From Emticicia sp051209875 (lineage in GTDB: Bacteria; Bacteroidota; Bacteroidia; Cytophagales; Spirosomataceae), in contig NZ_JBNTQY010000001.1 in NCBI RefSeq assembly GCF_051209875.1, positions 2,790,001 through 2,854,000 on the forward strand: 64,000 nucleotides of DNA, written 5' to 3'. Below the pieces are notes generated by a model. It ran no database searches. It saw only the letters and a program-made list of their open reading frames with translations, and had not been told where the DNA came from. Below, piece after piece: positions 23,929 to 33,142 of the stretch (positions are counted from its first letter, which is position 1; each line of letters begins with the position of its first letter). Position numbers and translations under genes: made by a program.

Positions 23929-26643
23929 ATGAGGATTTATTCTCTATCTTTCATAATCATATTATTTGCTCTTGGAATTGAATTTGATATCAATGCCCAA
24001 GTTACAATCACTTTTCCAATGGAAAAGGCTGTTTTCCAGAGAAATCAAAGTAATCAAGCAAAAATTTATATTGCAGGAAATTTTACTTCAACTATTAATA
24101 CAGTAGAAGCAAGATTAAAAAATGCTTCCAATGATGTTGTAGTTATTGACTGGACTATCATTTCTTTTAATCCTAATAATGGTGTTTTCAGTGGTTCTCT
24201 TTCAAATGTAACGGGTGGATGGTACAAATTAGAAGTTAGAGGAAAACTCAATGCAAGTGTAGTAGGTACCGCAACGCTCAATCGAGTTGGAGTGGGTGAA
24301 GTATTTATAATTGCAGGTCAATCAAATGCTCAAGGCCTTGAAGGCGATCATGGTGAAGTTGGTGCAAGTGATGAACGTGTTGTTACTCATAATGAAATTT
24401 CGTGGTTTGATAGCGGTGTCAATCATTGTGACCTTAAATTTCCAAATTATCCAGTTTTATCTCAAATCGTAAGTAGTGGTAGTACCAGAAGTTATCTCTC
24501 AAAAACAGGCTTTAACCCTTGGGCTTATGGAAAATTGGGTGATAATTTGGTCAGTCGATTGGGTGTCCCTGTTGCCTTTTTTAATGCTGCAGCTTTTGCA
24601 ACATCTTCTCAAAATTGGAAAGAAAGCTCTGATGGCTTAACTACCCTAAGTCATTATTCAGGACAACCCTATTGCAATACATCAGGAGTGCCATATAATG
24701 GATTGAGGAAAGTCTTAAATTACTATGCCTCTTTATTTGGAGTGAGAGCAATATTGTGGCATCAAGGAGAAAGTGATAATTTTGCAGGAATCTCCCAAAG
24801 TAATTATATTTCAAATGTAAATTATGTTATTAACAAAAGTCGTTCACACTTCGGCAGTAACATTCCTTGGGTAATTTCAAAAGCTTCGGTATTTGATAAA
24901 AATTCCAATGGAGGTTTGGGAAACGCAAACAGTGGTATTATAAACGCACAATACAATTTAGCTAATAGTAGTAATCAGATTTTTTCTGGGCCATCAACTG
25001 ATGACTTATTAGGTTCAAATAGGATTGATGAAGTCCATTTTTATGGACCAGGGCTTATAGAATTGGCAAATCGTTGGAATGCGTCGTTGAGTACTGATTT
25101 TTTCAATGCCTCAAACCCAATTGTAGCTAAACCACTACCAATCGTAAGTGTCGGTTGTCACTCAATAACTGAGCTACGTTTAACTGCACCATCAGGTTAT
25201 AATGCCTACAAATGGGTTCGAACCGATACAGGTAACAATGATTATGAAGATGTTGCCGAAGCCACCACACAAATAATTGATCGCTCATCTGGTACATATC
25301 GCTGTTATTTAACAGATGCACAAGGAAATATTACATTTACTCAACCTGTAACGGTACAAAACGTTGCAAACTATTGTAGTTGTGTTGGTCTGACTAGTTG
25401 TTCAGGTATAACTTATCTATCAAATTCTACACCTTGTTTTTCATCAAATGGCTGGGGGCCAATAGAAATGGACAAAAGCAATGGTGAAAGTGGTTTAGGA
25501 GATGGTTCTTCTATAAAAATAAAAGGAATTACCTATCCAAAAGGTATTGGTACACACGCCAATTCAGAAATTGTTTATCATCTCAATAATAATTTTGGTA
25601 GATTTATAAGTGATATTGGCATTGATGATGAAGTTAGTACAGCTACAGAAGGAGCTACGGTAATTTTTAAGGTTTATAAAGATAATACTTTAAGTTATAC
25701 CAGTGGCATTTTGAATAAAAATTCAGCCACAGTCAGAGTAAATATTGATGTAAACAATGTTAATGAATTAAAATTAGCTGTTGAGGATGGTGGTGATACT
25801 TTTTTTGCTGACCATGCAGATTGGGCAGGTGCAAGGCTACATTGCGTTGATAATCAAGCTCCTACAGCACCAAGTTCATTAGTAGAAAGTAATATTGGTC
25901 AAAACTGCGTTAAACTAACCTGGAATGCTTCAACTGACAATATGGAGGTTGAGAAGTATAACATTTATCAAGATGGCAATCTCATCGGTAGTGTAAATGC
26001 TCCTATCACTACCTATCAAGTGACAGGTCTTTTGCAACTAAATTATTACAGATTTTCTGTCAAAGCGGTAGATTATTCTGGAAATATTTCAAGCGAAAGT
26101 AATATTTCAGAGGTTGTAACCTTACAAAATCCGTTGATAGCCATTTCTAAAAAAATTATAAATATTGGACAATCAACCTCACTCGTCGCTTTTGGTTGTA
26201 GTGGCGGAACAATCAATTGGTCAACAGGTTCCACAGCAAATCCTCTTGTCGTAAGTCCCAGCGATACAACTATTTATAGTGTAACTTGTACCGTAGGATC
26301 TTGTACTAGTATTGTTGCTAAAGATACTGTAAAAGTTATACCTAATTGTAAAACCAGCTATATATTAATTAATAATAGAGATAATTATGGCGGATCTGGA
26401 ACAAATCTTACTTTTAGTAGCTCACAAACTATATCAGCGACCAATATCATATCCACTCAAGCCAATGTAACCTATAAAGCGGCTAAGTCAATAACTTTAC
26501 TACCTGGTTTTCAATCAACTTCTGGAACCGTATTCAATGCTTATATCGCTGGTTGTGTGAATAATGCACGAATAGGTTCGCTTTTCGAAAGTCAACCTGC
26601 CGATAAGCTCAAATTGTCTCCTTCAATTGAAAAACAGGATTAA
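23929..26643 (+). CDS. Secreted multidomain esterase (SASA, NPCBM, FnIII, 3-coathanger-like)
   Basis: A 904-residue exported protein. Order: signal peptide (1-23, ending NAQ); a beta region; a sialate O-acetylesterase-like SGNH domain (about 125-390) with GQSNAQG near 129-135 (nucleophile Ser) and LWHQGESDN near 280; an Ig-like domain (395-485); an NPCBM/NEW2-type carbohydrate-binding domain (490-640, with YPKGIGTHANSEI); a fibronectin III domain (645-735); another Ig-like segment; and a C-terminal 3-coathanger stack-like domain (810-880, with ITLLPGFQSTSGT). It probably removes acetyl groups from glycans outside the cell. A short tail after the last domain (residues 880-904) ends abruptly where a type IX secretion signal could have begun. 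Confidence 0.8.
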   Translation: MRIYSLSFIIILFALGIEFDINAQVTITFPMEKAVFQRNQSNQAKIYIAGNFTSTINTVEARLKNASNDVVVIDWTIISFNPNNGVFSGSLSNVTGGWYKLEVRGKLNASVVGTATLNRVGVGEVFIIAGQSNAQGLEGDHGEVGASDERVVTHNEISWFDSGVNHCDLKFPNYPVLSQIVSSGSTRSYLSKTGFNPWAYGKLGDNLVSRLGVPVAFFNAAAFATSSQNWKESSDGLTTLSHYSGQPYCNTSGVPYNGLRKVLNYYASLFGVRAILWHQGESDNFAGISQSNYISNVNYVINKSRSHFGSNIPWVISKASVFDKNSNGGLGNANSGIINAQYNLANSSNQIFSGPSTDDLLGSNRIDEVHFYGPGLIELANRWNASLSTDFFNASNPIVAKPLPIVSVGCHSITELRLTAPSGYNAYKWVRTDTGNNDYEDVAEATTQIIDRSSGTYRCYLTDAQGNITFTQPVTVQNVANYCSCVGLTSCSGITYLSNSTPCFSSNGWGPIEMDKSNGESGLGDGSSIKIKGITYPKGIGTHANSEIVYHLNNNFGRFISDIGIDDEVSTATEGATVIFKVYKDNTLSYTSGILNKNSATVRVNIDVNNVNELKLAVEDGGDTFFADHADWAGARLHCVDNQAPTAPSSLVESNIGQNCVKLTWNASTDNMEVEKYNIYQDGNLIGSVNAPITTYQVTGLLQLNYYRFSVKAVDYSGNISSESNISEVVTLQNPLIAISKKIINIGQSTSLVAFGCSGGTINWSTGSTANPLVVSPSDTTIYSVTCTVGSCTSIVAKDTVKVIPNCKTSYILINNRDNYGGSGTNLTFSSSQTISATNIISTQANVTYKAAKSITLLPGFQSTSGTVFNAYIAGCVNNARIGSLFESQPADKLKLSPSIEKQD

Positions 26644-26675
26644 TTTTCTGCCAATATGTCAGTATTTTCTGCCAA
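26644..26675 (+). promoter_or_regulatory. Two 21-base-spaced direct repeats upstream of dnaK
   Basis: TTTTCTGCCAA occurs at 26644-26654 and again at 26665-26675, exactly 21 bases apart (two helical turns), about 75-105 bases before the dnaK start. The spacing suits a dimeric regulator on one DNA face. It is not a CIRCE element. Confidence 0.4.
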
Positions 26676-26748
26676 AATAATGCTTGGCACTCCAATTGAT
26701 GATATGTAAACAAAACTAATTTGCATACATAATACTGACACAAATAAC

Positions 26749-28647
26749 ATGGGAAAAATCATTGGAATTGACTTAGGAACAACCAACTCGTGCGTTGCCG
26801 TGATGGAAGGAAACGAGCCAGTTGTAATCGCTAACAGCGAAGGTGCCCGCACAACCCCTTCAATTGTTGCTTTTTTAGAAAACGGAGAAAAGAAAATCGG
26901 TGCACCAGCCAAACGTCAGGCTATCACTAACCCTAAAAACACCATTTCATCAATCAAACGTTTCATGGGTAAACGTTTCACTGAAGTTGGCAGTGAAATA
27001 AAAACTATCAACTACGATGTAGAACAAGGAGCTAATAATACGCCACGTGTCCGCATTGGCGATAGATTATATACACCACAAGAAATCTCAGCATCGATCC
27101 TTCAAAAAATGAAGCAAACTGCTGAAGATTATTTAGGAACTACAGTAACGGAGGCCGTAATTACAGTTCCTGCTTACTTCAACGATGCAGAACGCCAAGC
27201 GACAAAAGAAGCAGGTACTATTGCAGGTTTGGATGTAAAACGTATCATCAACGAGCCAACTGCTGCTGCCTTAGCTTATGGACTTGATAAACAAGGCAAA
27301 GACATTACAGTTGCTGTGTTTGACTTAGGTGGTGGTACTTTTGACGTTTCAATCCTTGAATTAGGTGATGGTGTATTTGAAGTAAAATCAACTGATGGAG
27401 ACACACACTTGGGTGGTGATGACTTTGATCAAGTAATTATTGAATGGCTAGCTGATGAATTCAAAAAAGATGAAGGTATTGATCTTCGTCAAGATGCAAT
27501 GGCTCTTCAACGTTTGAAAGAAGCAGCTGAAAGAGCAAAAATTGAACTATCAAGTTCAGCACAAACAGAAATTAATCTACCTTATATCTTCCCTGTGAAT
27601 GGTATTCCAAAGCACTTGGTAAGAAGTTTGAGTAGATCAAAATTTGAGCAATTGGCTGATAGCTTGATTCAAAGAGCGATGGAGCCTTGCAAGCGTGCAA
27701 TGAAAAATGCAGGCATGAGCAATAGCGATATTGATGAAGTAATTTTGGTAGGAGGCTCGACTCGTATTCCTAAAGTTCAAGAAGAAGTTGAGAAGTTCTT
27801 TGGTAAAAAACCTTCAAAAAATGTTAATCCTGATGAAGCCGTTGCGATTGGTGCTGCAGTTCAAGGCGGAGTATTAACTGGTGAAGTAAAAGATATTTTA
27901 TTACTTGACGTAATTCCATTGTCATTAGGAATTGAAACTTTGGGTGGTGTATTTACTAAAATGATCGAAGCAAATACAACAATTCCAACAAAGAAAAACG
28001 AAACATTCTCAACAGCTGCCGATAATCAGCCTTCAGTAGAATTACATATTTTACAAGGAGAACGTCCGATGGCTAATCAAAACCGTACTTTAGGACGATT
28101 CCACTTAGATGGCATTCCACCTTCACCACGTGGTGTACCACAAATCGAAGTAACTTTTGATGTTGATGCCAATGGTATTCTACATGTAGCTGCCAAGGAT
28201 AAAGGTACAGGTAAAGAACAAAAAATTCGTATTGAAGCTTCATCAGGTTTGTCAGATGCTGAAATCCAAAAAATGAAAGATGAGGCAAAAGCAAACGAAG
28301 AAGCTGATAAAGCAGAAAAAGAAAAAGTTGAAAAAATTAATGCAGCCGATACCATGATATTTACAACTGAAAAACAGTTGAAAGAGTATGGAGATAAGCT
28401 TTCGGATGGCAATAAATCAGCCATTGAAAGTGCATTGACAGAGCTGAGAGCTGCTCACGGAACTAAAGACCTTACAGCTATTGATGCTGCAATGGAAAAA
28501 ATCAATGCTGCTTGGCAGGCTGCTTCTCAAGAAATGTACGCTTCGGGTGCAGCTCCATCTGGTGCTGACATGGGCGGACAGGGAAATCCTTCAAGTACAG
28601 GTACTGAAGAAGGTGTAACAGATGTAAATTATGAGGAAGTAAAATAA
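26749..28647 (+). CDS. dnaK: Molecular chaperone DnaK (Hsp70)
   Basis: A 632-residue Hsp70. The ATPase domain starts with IGIDLGTTNSCVAVMEG and includes AVFDLGGGTFDVSIL and the VILVGGSTRIP signature. The substrate domain follows the LLLDVIPLSLGIETLGG linker, and the lid ends in a Gly/Ala-rich tail and VNYEEVK. It folds and protects proteins with DnaJ and GrpE, neither of which is adjacent. Upstream are two 21-base direct repeats but no complete CIRCE element; a very strong palindromic terminator follows. Confidence 0.97.
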   Translation: MGKIIGIDLGTTNSCVAVMEGNEPVVIANSEGARTTPSIVAFLENGEKKIGAPAKRQAITNPKNTISSIKRFMGKRFTEVGSEIKTINYDVEQGANNTPRVRIGDRLYTPQEISASILQKMKQTAEDYLGTTVTEAVITVPAYFNDAERQATKEAGTIAGLDVKRIINEPTAAALAYGLDKQGKDITVAVFDLGGGTFDVSILELGDGVFEVKSTDGDTHLGGDDFDQVIIEWLADEFKKDEGIDLRQDAMALQRLKEAAERAKIELSSSAQTEINLPYIFPVNGIPKHLVRSLSRSKFEQLADSLIQRAMEPCKRAMKNAGMSNSDIDEVILVGGSTRIPKVQEEVEKFFGKKPSKNVNPDEAVAIGAAVQGGVLTGEVKDILLLDVIPLSLGIETLGGVFTKMIEANTTIPTKKNETFSTAADNQPSVELHILQGERPMANQNRTLGRFHLDGIPPSPRGVPQIEVTFDVDANGILHVAAKDKGTGKEQKIRIEASSGLSDAEIQKMKDEAKANEEADKAEKEKVEKINAADTMIFTTEKQLKEYGDKLSDGNKSAIESALTELRAAHGTKDLTAIDAAMEKINAAWQAASQEMYASGAAPSGADMGGQGNPSSTGTEEGVTDVNYEEVK

Positions 28648-28666
28648 CTTGTGCTACCTCATTCAG

Positions 28667-28704
28667 AAATGCTCTATTTCAATTGAAATAGAGCATTTTT
28701 TTTT
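28667..28704 (+). terminator. Terminator of dnaK
   Basis: A 32-base perfect palindrome (AAATGCTCTATTTCAA, 28667-28682, and its complement) followed by a run of T. Confidence 0.9.
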
Positions 28705-28750
28705 ATACTTTTTACTATAATTTTTTAATAAATTATTTTTTCTAAATAAA

Positions 28751-28784
28751 AAAGCTCCCTATTCATTACTGAAAAGGGAGCTTT
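28751..28784. terminator. Second hairpin downstream of dnaK
   Basis: AAAGCTCCCT (28751-28760) pairs with AGGGAGCTTT (28775-28784). A-rich on the left and T-rich on the right, so it could terminate in either direction; there is no known minus-strand gene facing it. Confidence 0.65.
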
Positions 28785-29495
28785 CATTTTTTTAACTTTT
28801 ATAGTATTAAGATTCACACAATAGCTCAAAAAAATCATATTTGAGCTTCAAAAATTCATAGATGATCAAGCGGTATTATTTATGTTTTTTTTGCCTAAAA
28901 ATAGTGGTTACCCCCAAAAAAAAATAATATATAATAAAAATGCTACCGCTTAATTATTAGGTATAATATTTGCAATATTATAATCATACAATTCTCAATA
29001 AACAAAAATAAAGGACTAATATCCAAGTTTATGAGTAAAGTGATATAAAACAAGAACTGAGATTTATAAAAATTTACTAAAAATCAGCTATAAATATAGA
29101 TCACAAAGACCGTGCCAATTTTTAAAAACGACCTTTTTCTCTATAAAACACTCATTCAAAGAAGAACGATTAAAAAAATATTTTATTCATTATTCTAATA
29201 AATTGAACCCTAAAATTGCCATAGTAAAATACAAAGTTTTTCAACCAGTATTTTTCATTAACTAAGTGAATTAGAAGCAAAAAATATCTGTCAAATGATA
29301 AGAAAAAGCTATAAAGCAAAACAACTTGATTTGAGATTTGTGCATTCTTAATTATTAAAAATAAACCACCAGTTACCCATAAATCTTTTTTAAACGTGCT
29401 TTCCATTTATAATAATTTTAGTACAGTTGTATTACTATTATTTTTTAAACTAAAACTGTTGTCGAAACAAAAATTAACCATCTAAAAAGACTATT
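28785..29495. other. Long AT-rich gap without a recognised gene
   Basis: About 710 bases. It holds a wide inverted repeat AGCGGTA (28869-28875)/TACCGCT (28944-28950) enclosing GGTTACCCCC, and otherwise only poly-A/T tracts. A minus-strand frame of 78 codons at 29170-29406 looks like chance. No tRNA or clear promoter with both elements was found. It may hold the regulatory region of the kinase at 29496 or an unannotated RNA. Confidence 0.4.
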
Positions 29496-31019
29496 ATGGA
29501 CCCCATTCATTATCATCAATCGCTAAATGTTGTTATAAAAAAACATTTAGCGAAAGACCAATCAAAGCACAAATCTATAACTGGTTTTTTAAAGTCAGTA
29601 AATGACTTATGTTATACCTTTGAGAATGAAAAAGAACATTTAAAGAGTCAGATTCGGCCAAATGAAAGAAAGTATGTAGAAATTAATACAAGACTAAAAA
29701 AAGAAGTCGAGCAGCGTCGAGAATCAGTTGGTAAGCTAATGGAAGCCATTGGTAAGCTTGATTTACCTGCCAAATACCAAATGCCTAATTTTAATGAAGA
29801 CAATCTCTATGAAATAGCTGTTTTCATGAAAAAGATCCTCGTTTATCAAAAAGGCATTGAAATTCAACTAAGAAAAGCAAAAGAGGAAGCTGATCGAGCA
29901 TCCAATGCAAAATCTGAGTTCTTGTCAATGATGAGTCATGAAATCAGGACACCTCTCAATGGAATTGTGGCAATGACTTATCTCATGCAACAAGAACCCC
30001 AAACACCAGAAATGTCGGAAAATCTAAAAATATTAAATTTTTCGACTGAAAACTTATATTCATTAATCAATGATATTCTTGATTTCAATAAAATTGAAGC
30101 TGGAAAAATAATACTTGAAAGCATTCATTTCAATATCAAAGAATTAGTAACGAATATTAAAAAAACATTCCAATTAAACGCTTCTTCAAAAAATATAAAC
30201 CTTGTTTTAAATTTTGATAATAATATACCTGAAAACTTGATTGGAGATCCTCTTAGAATTAGTCAAATATTAAATAATTTGGTTAATAATGCAGTAAAAT
30301 TCACCAATGAAGGAAGCATTTTTCTTGAACTTCAACTGAATAAAATCGAAAATAATTATGCTACAGTTGATGTATCTGTCAGGGATACAGGAATAGGAAT
30401 CGCAGAAGAACATATTCCATATATCTTTGAAAAATTTAGACAGGCTGATAATCAAATTTCAAGACGTTTTGGAGGGACTGGGCTTGGATTAGGAATAACC
30501 AAAAAACTCTTAGAGCTTTTTGGAAGTAAAATCAATGTAGAAAGTAATGTCAATGAAGGATCTAAATTCTATTTTACATTGAGTTTGGAAATGGCGAAAC
30601 AAAACCTTAAAACTATATCTAATAGTGAAAATCATGATTTCGACCAACAAACGCTTCAAGGGACAAAAGTATTATTAGTTGAAGATTTTCCTGTAAACAT
30701 CAAAATAGCTACCATATTTCTAGAAAAATGGGGAATGAAATATGATACTGCCGAAAATGGCAAAATTGCCGTAGAAAAAGTTTTAAATAATGATTATCAA
30801 ATAGTATTAATGGATCTTTTAATGCCCGAAATGGATGGATATACAGCTACTGAAAATATAAGAAAATTTGACACAAAAATACCAATCATTGCCCTTACAG
30901 CTTCTGCTTTAAATACCCAAGATAGAGTTTATGAAGTAGGGATGAATGACTTCGTAACAAAGCCATTTAATCCAAAAGAGCTATTCCAGAAAATCAATAA
31001 ACATTATTTGAGGGCATAG
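29496..31019 (+). CDS. Soluble hybrid histidine kinase with receiver domain
   Basis: A 507-residue protein without membrane segments. An N-terminal helical/coiled-coil region (1-140) leads into the dimerisation domain with SHEIRTPLNG (phospho-acceptor His148), then the ATPase domain with NLVNNAVKFT, DTGIGI and FGGTGLGLGI. A receiver domain begins near 390 (KVLLVEDFPVN) with phospho-acceptor Asp440 in LMDLLMPEMDG and the late Lys in FVTKPFNP. The input must be cytoplasmic and is unknown, as the N-terminal region shows no PAS or GAF motif I recognise. No response regulator or output gene is adjacent. Confidence 0.9.
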   Translation: MDPIHYHQSLNVVIKKHLAKDQSKHKSITGFLKSVNDLCYTFENEKEHLKSQIRPNERKYVEINTRLKKEVEQRRESVGKLMEAIGKLDLPAKYQMPNFNEDNLYEIAVFMKKILVYQKGIEIQLRKAKEEADRASNAKSEFLSMMSHEIRTPLNGIVAMTYLMQQEPQTPEMSENLKILNFSTENLYSLINDILDFNKIEAGKIILESIHFNIKELVTNIKKTFQLNASSKNINLVLNFDNNIPENLIGDPLRISQILNNLVNNAVKFTNEGSIFLELQLNKIENNYATVDVSVRDTGIGIAEEHIPYIFEKFRQADNQISRRFGGTGLGLGITKKLLELFGSKINVESNVNEGSKFYFTLSLEMAKQNLKTISNSENHDFDQQTLQGTKVLLVEDFPVNIKIATIFLEKWGMKYDTAENGKIAVEKVLNNDYQIVLMDLLMPEMDGYTATENIRKFDTKIPIIALTASALNTQDRVYEVGMNDFVTKPFNPKELFQKINKHYLRA

Positions 31020-31031
31020 AATAAATTCAAC

Positions 31032-31068
31032 AAAAAAATGGGCTAATTAAAAATTAGCCCATTTTTTT
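31032..31068. terminator. Bidirectional terminator
   Basis: AAAAAAATGGGCTAATT (31032-31048) pairs perfectly with 31052-31068 around a three-base loop, between the kinase (plus) and the DUF2147 gene (minus). Confidence 0.9.
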
Positions 31069-31079
31069 GTACATAAATA

Positions 31080-31505
31080 TTAGTCAGCCTTAGTAAACCT
31101 TGTCGTACGACCAATGATTGAAATGCCAATATAGCCTCTTGCATCAATTGTTGTTGGGCTTGTGACAGTCATTTTACAAGAGTATGTTTTGCCATTATTT
31201 GGGTCATAAATTTGACCATCTTCCCAAGCATTAGGGCCATCAGCTACAAAATTTGTTAAAAAAACTAAACCCATAATTGGTCTGGTTCTTAATTTACTAT
31301 CAGAATTCAGCTTGTCAATTCGTGGTTTCCCATTTTCCAATGGCTCTTTCAGCCATACAACTTTCCCAAAAAGTTTATTACCTTGTTTGTAAAATTGAAT
31401 CTTGGAAGTTTTCTCTGCATTATACCACGTTCCTTGTGTGATATCTTGGGCATAAGCCAATTTTGTAATAAGAAAAATTGCAAAAAAGATTGATAGTTTT
31501 TTCAT
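31080..31505 (-). CDS. Secreted DUF2147 family protein
   Basis: A 141-residue protein with a signal peptide ending in AYAQD (residue 21). The mature part starts GTWYNAEKTSKI and continues through LFGKVVWLKEP, RPIMGLVFL, DGQIYDPNNGKTYSCK and ends GRTTRFTK, the pattern of DUF2147, a small lipocalin-like beta-barrel family of unknown function. It is the last gene of a minus-strand run trpS, PAP2 phosphatase, DUF2147 with short gaps. Confidence 0.85.
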   Translation of the reverse strand: MKKLSIFFAIFLITKLAYAQDITQGTWYNAEKTSKIQFYKQGNKLFGKVVWLKEPLENGKPRIDKLNSDSKLRTRPIMGLVFLTNFVADGPNAWEDGQIYDPNNGKTYSCKMTVTSPTTIDARGYIGISIIGRTTRFTKAD

Positions 31506-31532
31506 TGTTGGTAAAGTTGATAAAGGTTAGAG

Positions 31533-32099
31533 TTAAAAATTAATTAAAAATTTTCTATTAAGTGAATTCTTTAAAATAAATAACATCATTGAAATGAGCA
31601 CTCCAATTATTGCTCCTACAATCAAATCAGTAGGAAAATGTACTCCCACATAAATACGACTATAAGAAACGATTATTGCCCAAATAAATAGAAAAATAGT
31701 CAGTTTCCCTCCCCTATTTAGTAAATAAAATGAGGCAGCTAAGGCAAAACAATTAGCTGCATGGCTTGAAGCAAAACCAAATTGTCCTCCACAATCACCG
31801 ACAACATGAACCATTTGCTGAATTAATGGATCGTGGCATGGACGAAAACGCTGAAAATAAGGTTTCATAAAACCAGAAGTAAAACGATCCGATAACCCAA
31901 CAGAGAAGGCTATAAAAATGAGATTTTGCCAAAATGTTGTCCTGAATTTTATATATATATAATAAATGACATAGACATACAAAGGCAACCAGGTAAAGCG
32001 ATACGTGACCCAAAACATTATGACATCAAAAGTCGGTGAATGAAAGCTATTGAGCCACAAAAACCATTCATATTCGGCGTATTTAATTGTTTCAATCAT
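31533..32099 (-). CDS. PAP2-family membrane phosphatase
   Basis: A 188-residue membrane protein with about five hydrophobic segments. The three PAP2 signatures are recognisable: KPYFQRFRPCHDP (KxxxxxxRP), GFASSHAA (the central His, in place of PSGH) and SRIYVGVHFPTD (SRxxxxxHxxxD). These residues remove phosphate from lipid substrates such as undecaprenyl pyrophosphate or phosphatidylglycerol phosphate. Its start codon shares one base with the stop of trpS (TAATG), so translation is coupled. Confidence 0.88.
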   Translation of the reverse strand: MIETIKYAEYEWFLWLNSFHSPTFDVIMFWVTYRFTWLPLYVYVIYYIYIKFRTTFWQNLIFIAFSVGLSDRFTSGFMKPYFQRFRPCHDPLIQQMVHVVGDCGGQFGFASSHAANCFALAASFYLLNRGGKLTIFLFIWAIIVSYSRIYVGVHFPTDLIVGAIIGVLISMMLFILKNSLNRKFLINF

Positions 32100-33073
32100 T
32101 ATGCAAAACCTAAAACTTTTCTCACATCATTCATTGTTTGTTCAGCTATTTCACGTGCTTTAGCCTCGCCTTCCCGTAATTTTTCTTCTAATGCTTCTTC
32201 GTTTTTCATATAATAATTAAAAATCTCACGTTCTTTTTCAAATTTTGTCCATAATTTTTCAAACAAGGCTTGTTTGGCATGTCCATAACCAAACCCACCG
32301 GCCAAATAATTCTGACGCATCTTTTCAACTTCACTTTTGTCGGCAACCAAAGAATATAGTTTAAATGTTATATCATTATCAGGATTCTTTGGGGCTTCTA
32401 ATGGTGTGCTATCTGAAAGAATAGATTTTACCATTTTCAGAAGTGGCTTTTCATCCAAAAAAATGTCAATATAATTATTGTAAGACTTACTCATCTTAGC
32501 TCCATCAGTCCCAGGAATAACCATGACAGACTCATCAATCAATGGCTCGGGTAAAGTAAAAATTTCACCATAAGTTCGATTGAAAGCTGCTGCCATATCT
32601 TTAGACATTTCAAGGTGTTGTTTTTGATCTTTTCCTACAGGCACAAAATTCGCTTGATACAATACAATATCGGCTGCTTGCAAAACTGGATAGGTAAAAA
32701 GTCCAGCATTTACATCCGACAATCTATCTGATTTATCTTTGAATGAAAGTGCATTAGATAACATCGGAAAAGGAGTTTGACAACATAAATACCACATTAA
32801 CTCGGTATGCAAGCCTGCCAAACGAGATTGACGATAAAAGTAGTTTTTTTGTGTATCGAAGCCACAGGCGAGCCACGCCGAAGCAACGGCACGAGTATTC
32901 TCTTGCATCACTTTGGCATCTTTGACTGTTGTCATTGAGTGTAAGTCTGCAATAAATAAGAAGGACTGATTGTCTGGATTTTGAGAGAGTTTTACGGCTG
33001 GTAAAATTGCTCCAAGTATATTTCCGAGATGTGGACGACCACTTGCTTGGATGCCCGTTAAGATTCTTGCCAT
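32099..33073 (-). CDS. trpS: Tryptophanyl-tRNA synthetase
   Basis: A class I aminoacyl-tRNA synthetase that charges tRNA-Trp. RILTGIQASGRPHLGN at the N-terminus carries the HIGH-like motif and GAKMSKSYNN near residue 195 is the KMSKS loop. The frame extends upstream to 33112, but the family starts with a short MxRILTG, and a promoter box at 33110-33117 would overlap that longer start, so the ATG at 33073 (324 residues) is preferred. It heads a minus-strand unit with the PAP2 and DUF2147 genes. Confidence 0.95.
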   Translation of the reverse strand: MARILTGIQASGRPHLGNILGAILPAVKLSQNPDNQSFLFIADLHSMTTVKDAKVMQENTRAVASAWLACGFDTQKNYFYRQSRLAGLHTELMWYLCCQTPFPMLSNALSFKDKSDRLSDVNAGLFTYPVLQAADIVLYQANFVPVGKDQKQHLEMSKDMAAAFNRTYGEIFTLPEPLIDESVMVIPGTDGAKMSKSYNNYIDIFLDEKPLLKMVKSILSDSTPLEAPKNPDNDITFKLYSLVADKSEVEKMRQNYLAGGFGYGHAKQALFEKLWTKFEKEREIFNYYMKNEEALEEKLREGEAKAREIAEQTMNDVRKVLGFA

Positions 33074-33109
33074 AAGTATAAAAATATCAATAAATTTTGT
33101 AATTTTCGA

Positions 33110-33142
33110 CAAAAATAGACATTTTTACTAATGCTTAGCCAA
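33110..33142 (-). promoter_or_regulatory. Promoter of trpS
   Basis: On the minus strand, TATTTTTG (33117-33110) with TTG (33142-33140) 22 bases upstream. It predicts a start near 33103, which supports the trpS start at 33073. The -33 element lies within the first codons of the divergent DUF2461 gene. Confidence 0.55.

Noticed and set aside
26689..26700. Possible half CIRCE element (TTGGCACTC) before dnaK
   Set aside because: The partner GAGTGCTAA half is missing at the required distance, so HrcA control is not supported.
29170..29406. 78-codon minus-strand frame in the dnaK-kinase gap
   Set aside because: The composition (Phe, Leu, Ile, Tyr) is what AT-rich noncoding DNA gives by chance; no promoter or neighbour supports it.
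32099..33112. Longer trpS start at 33112
   Set aside because: The upstream 13 residues are not part of the family and overlap the -7 element; the ATG at 33073 is preferred.
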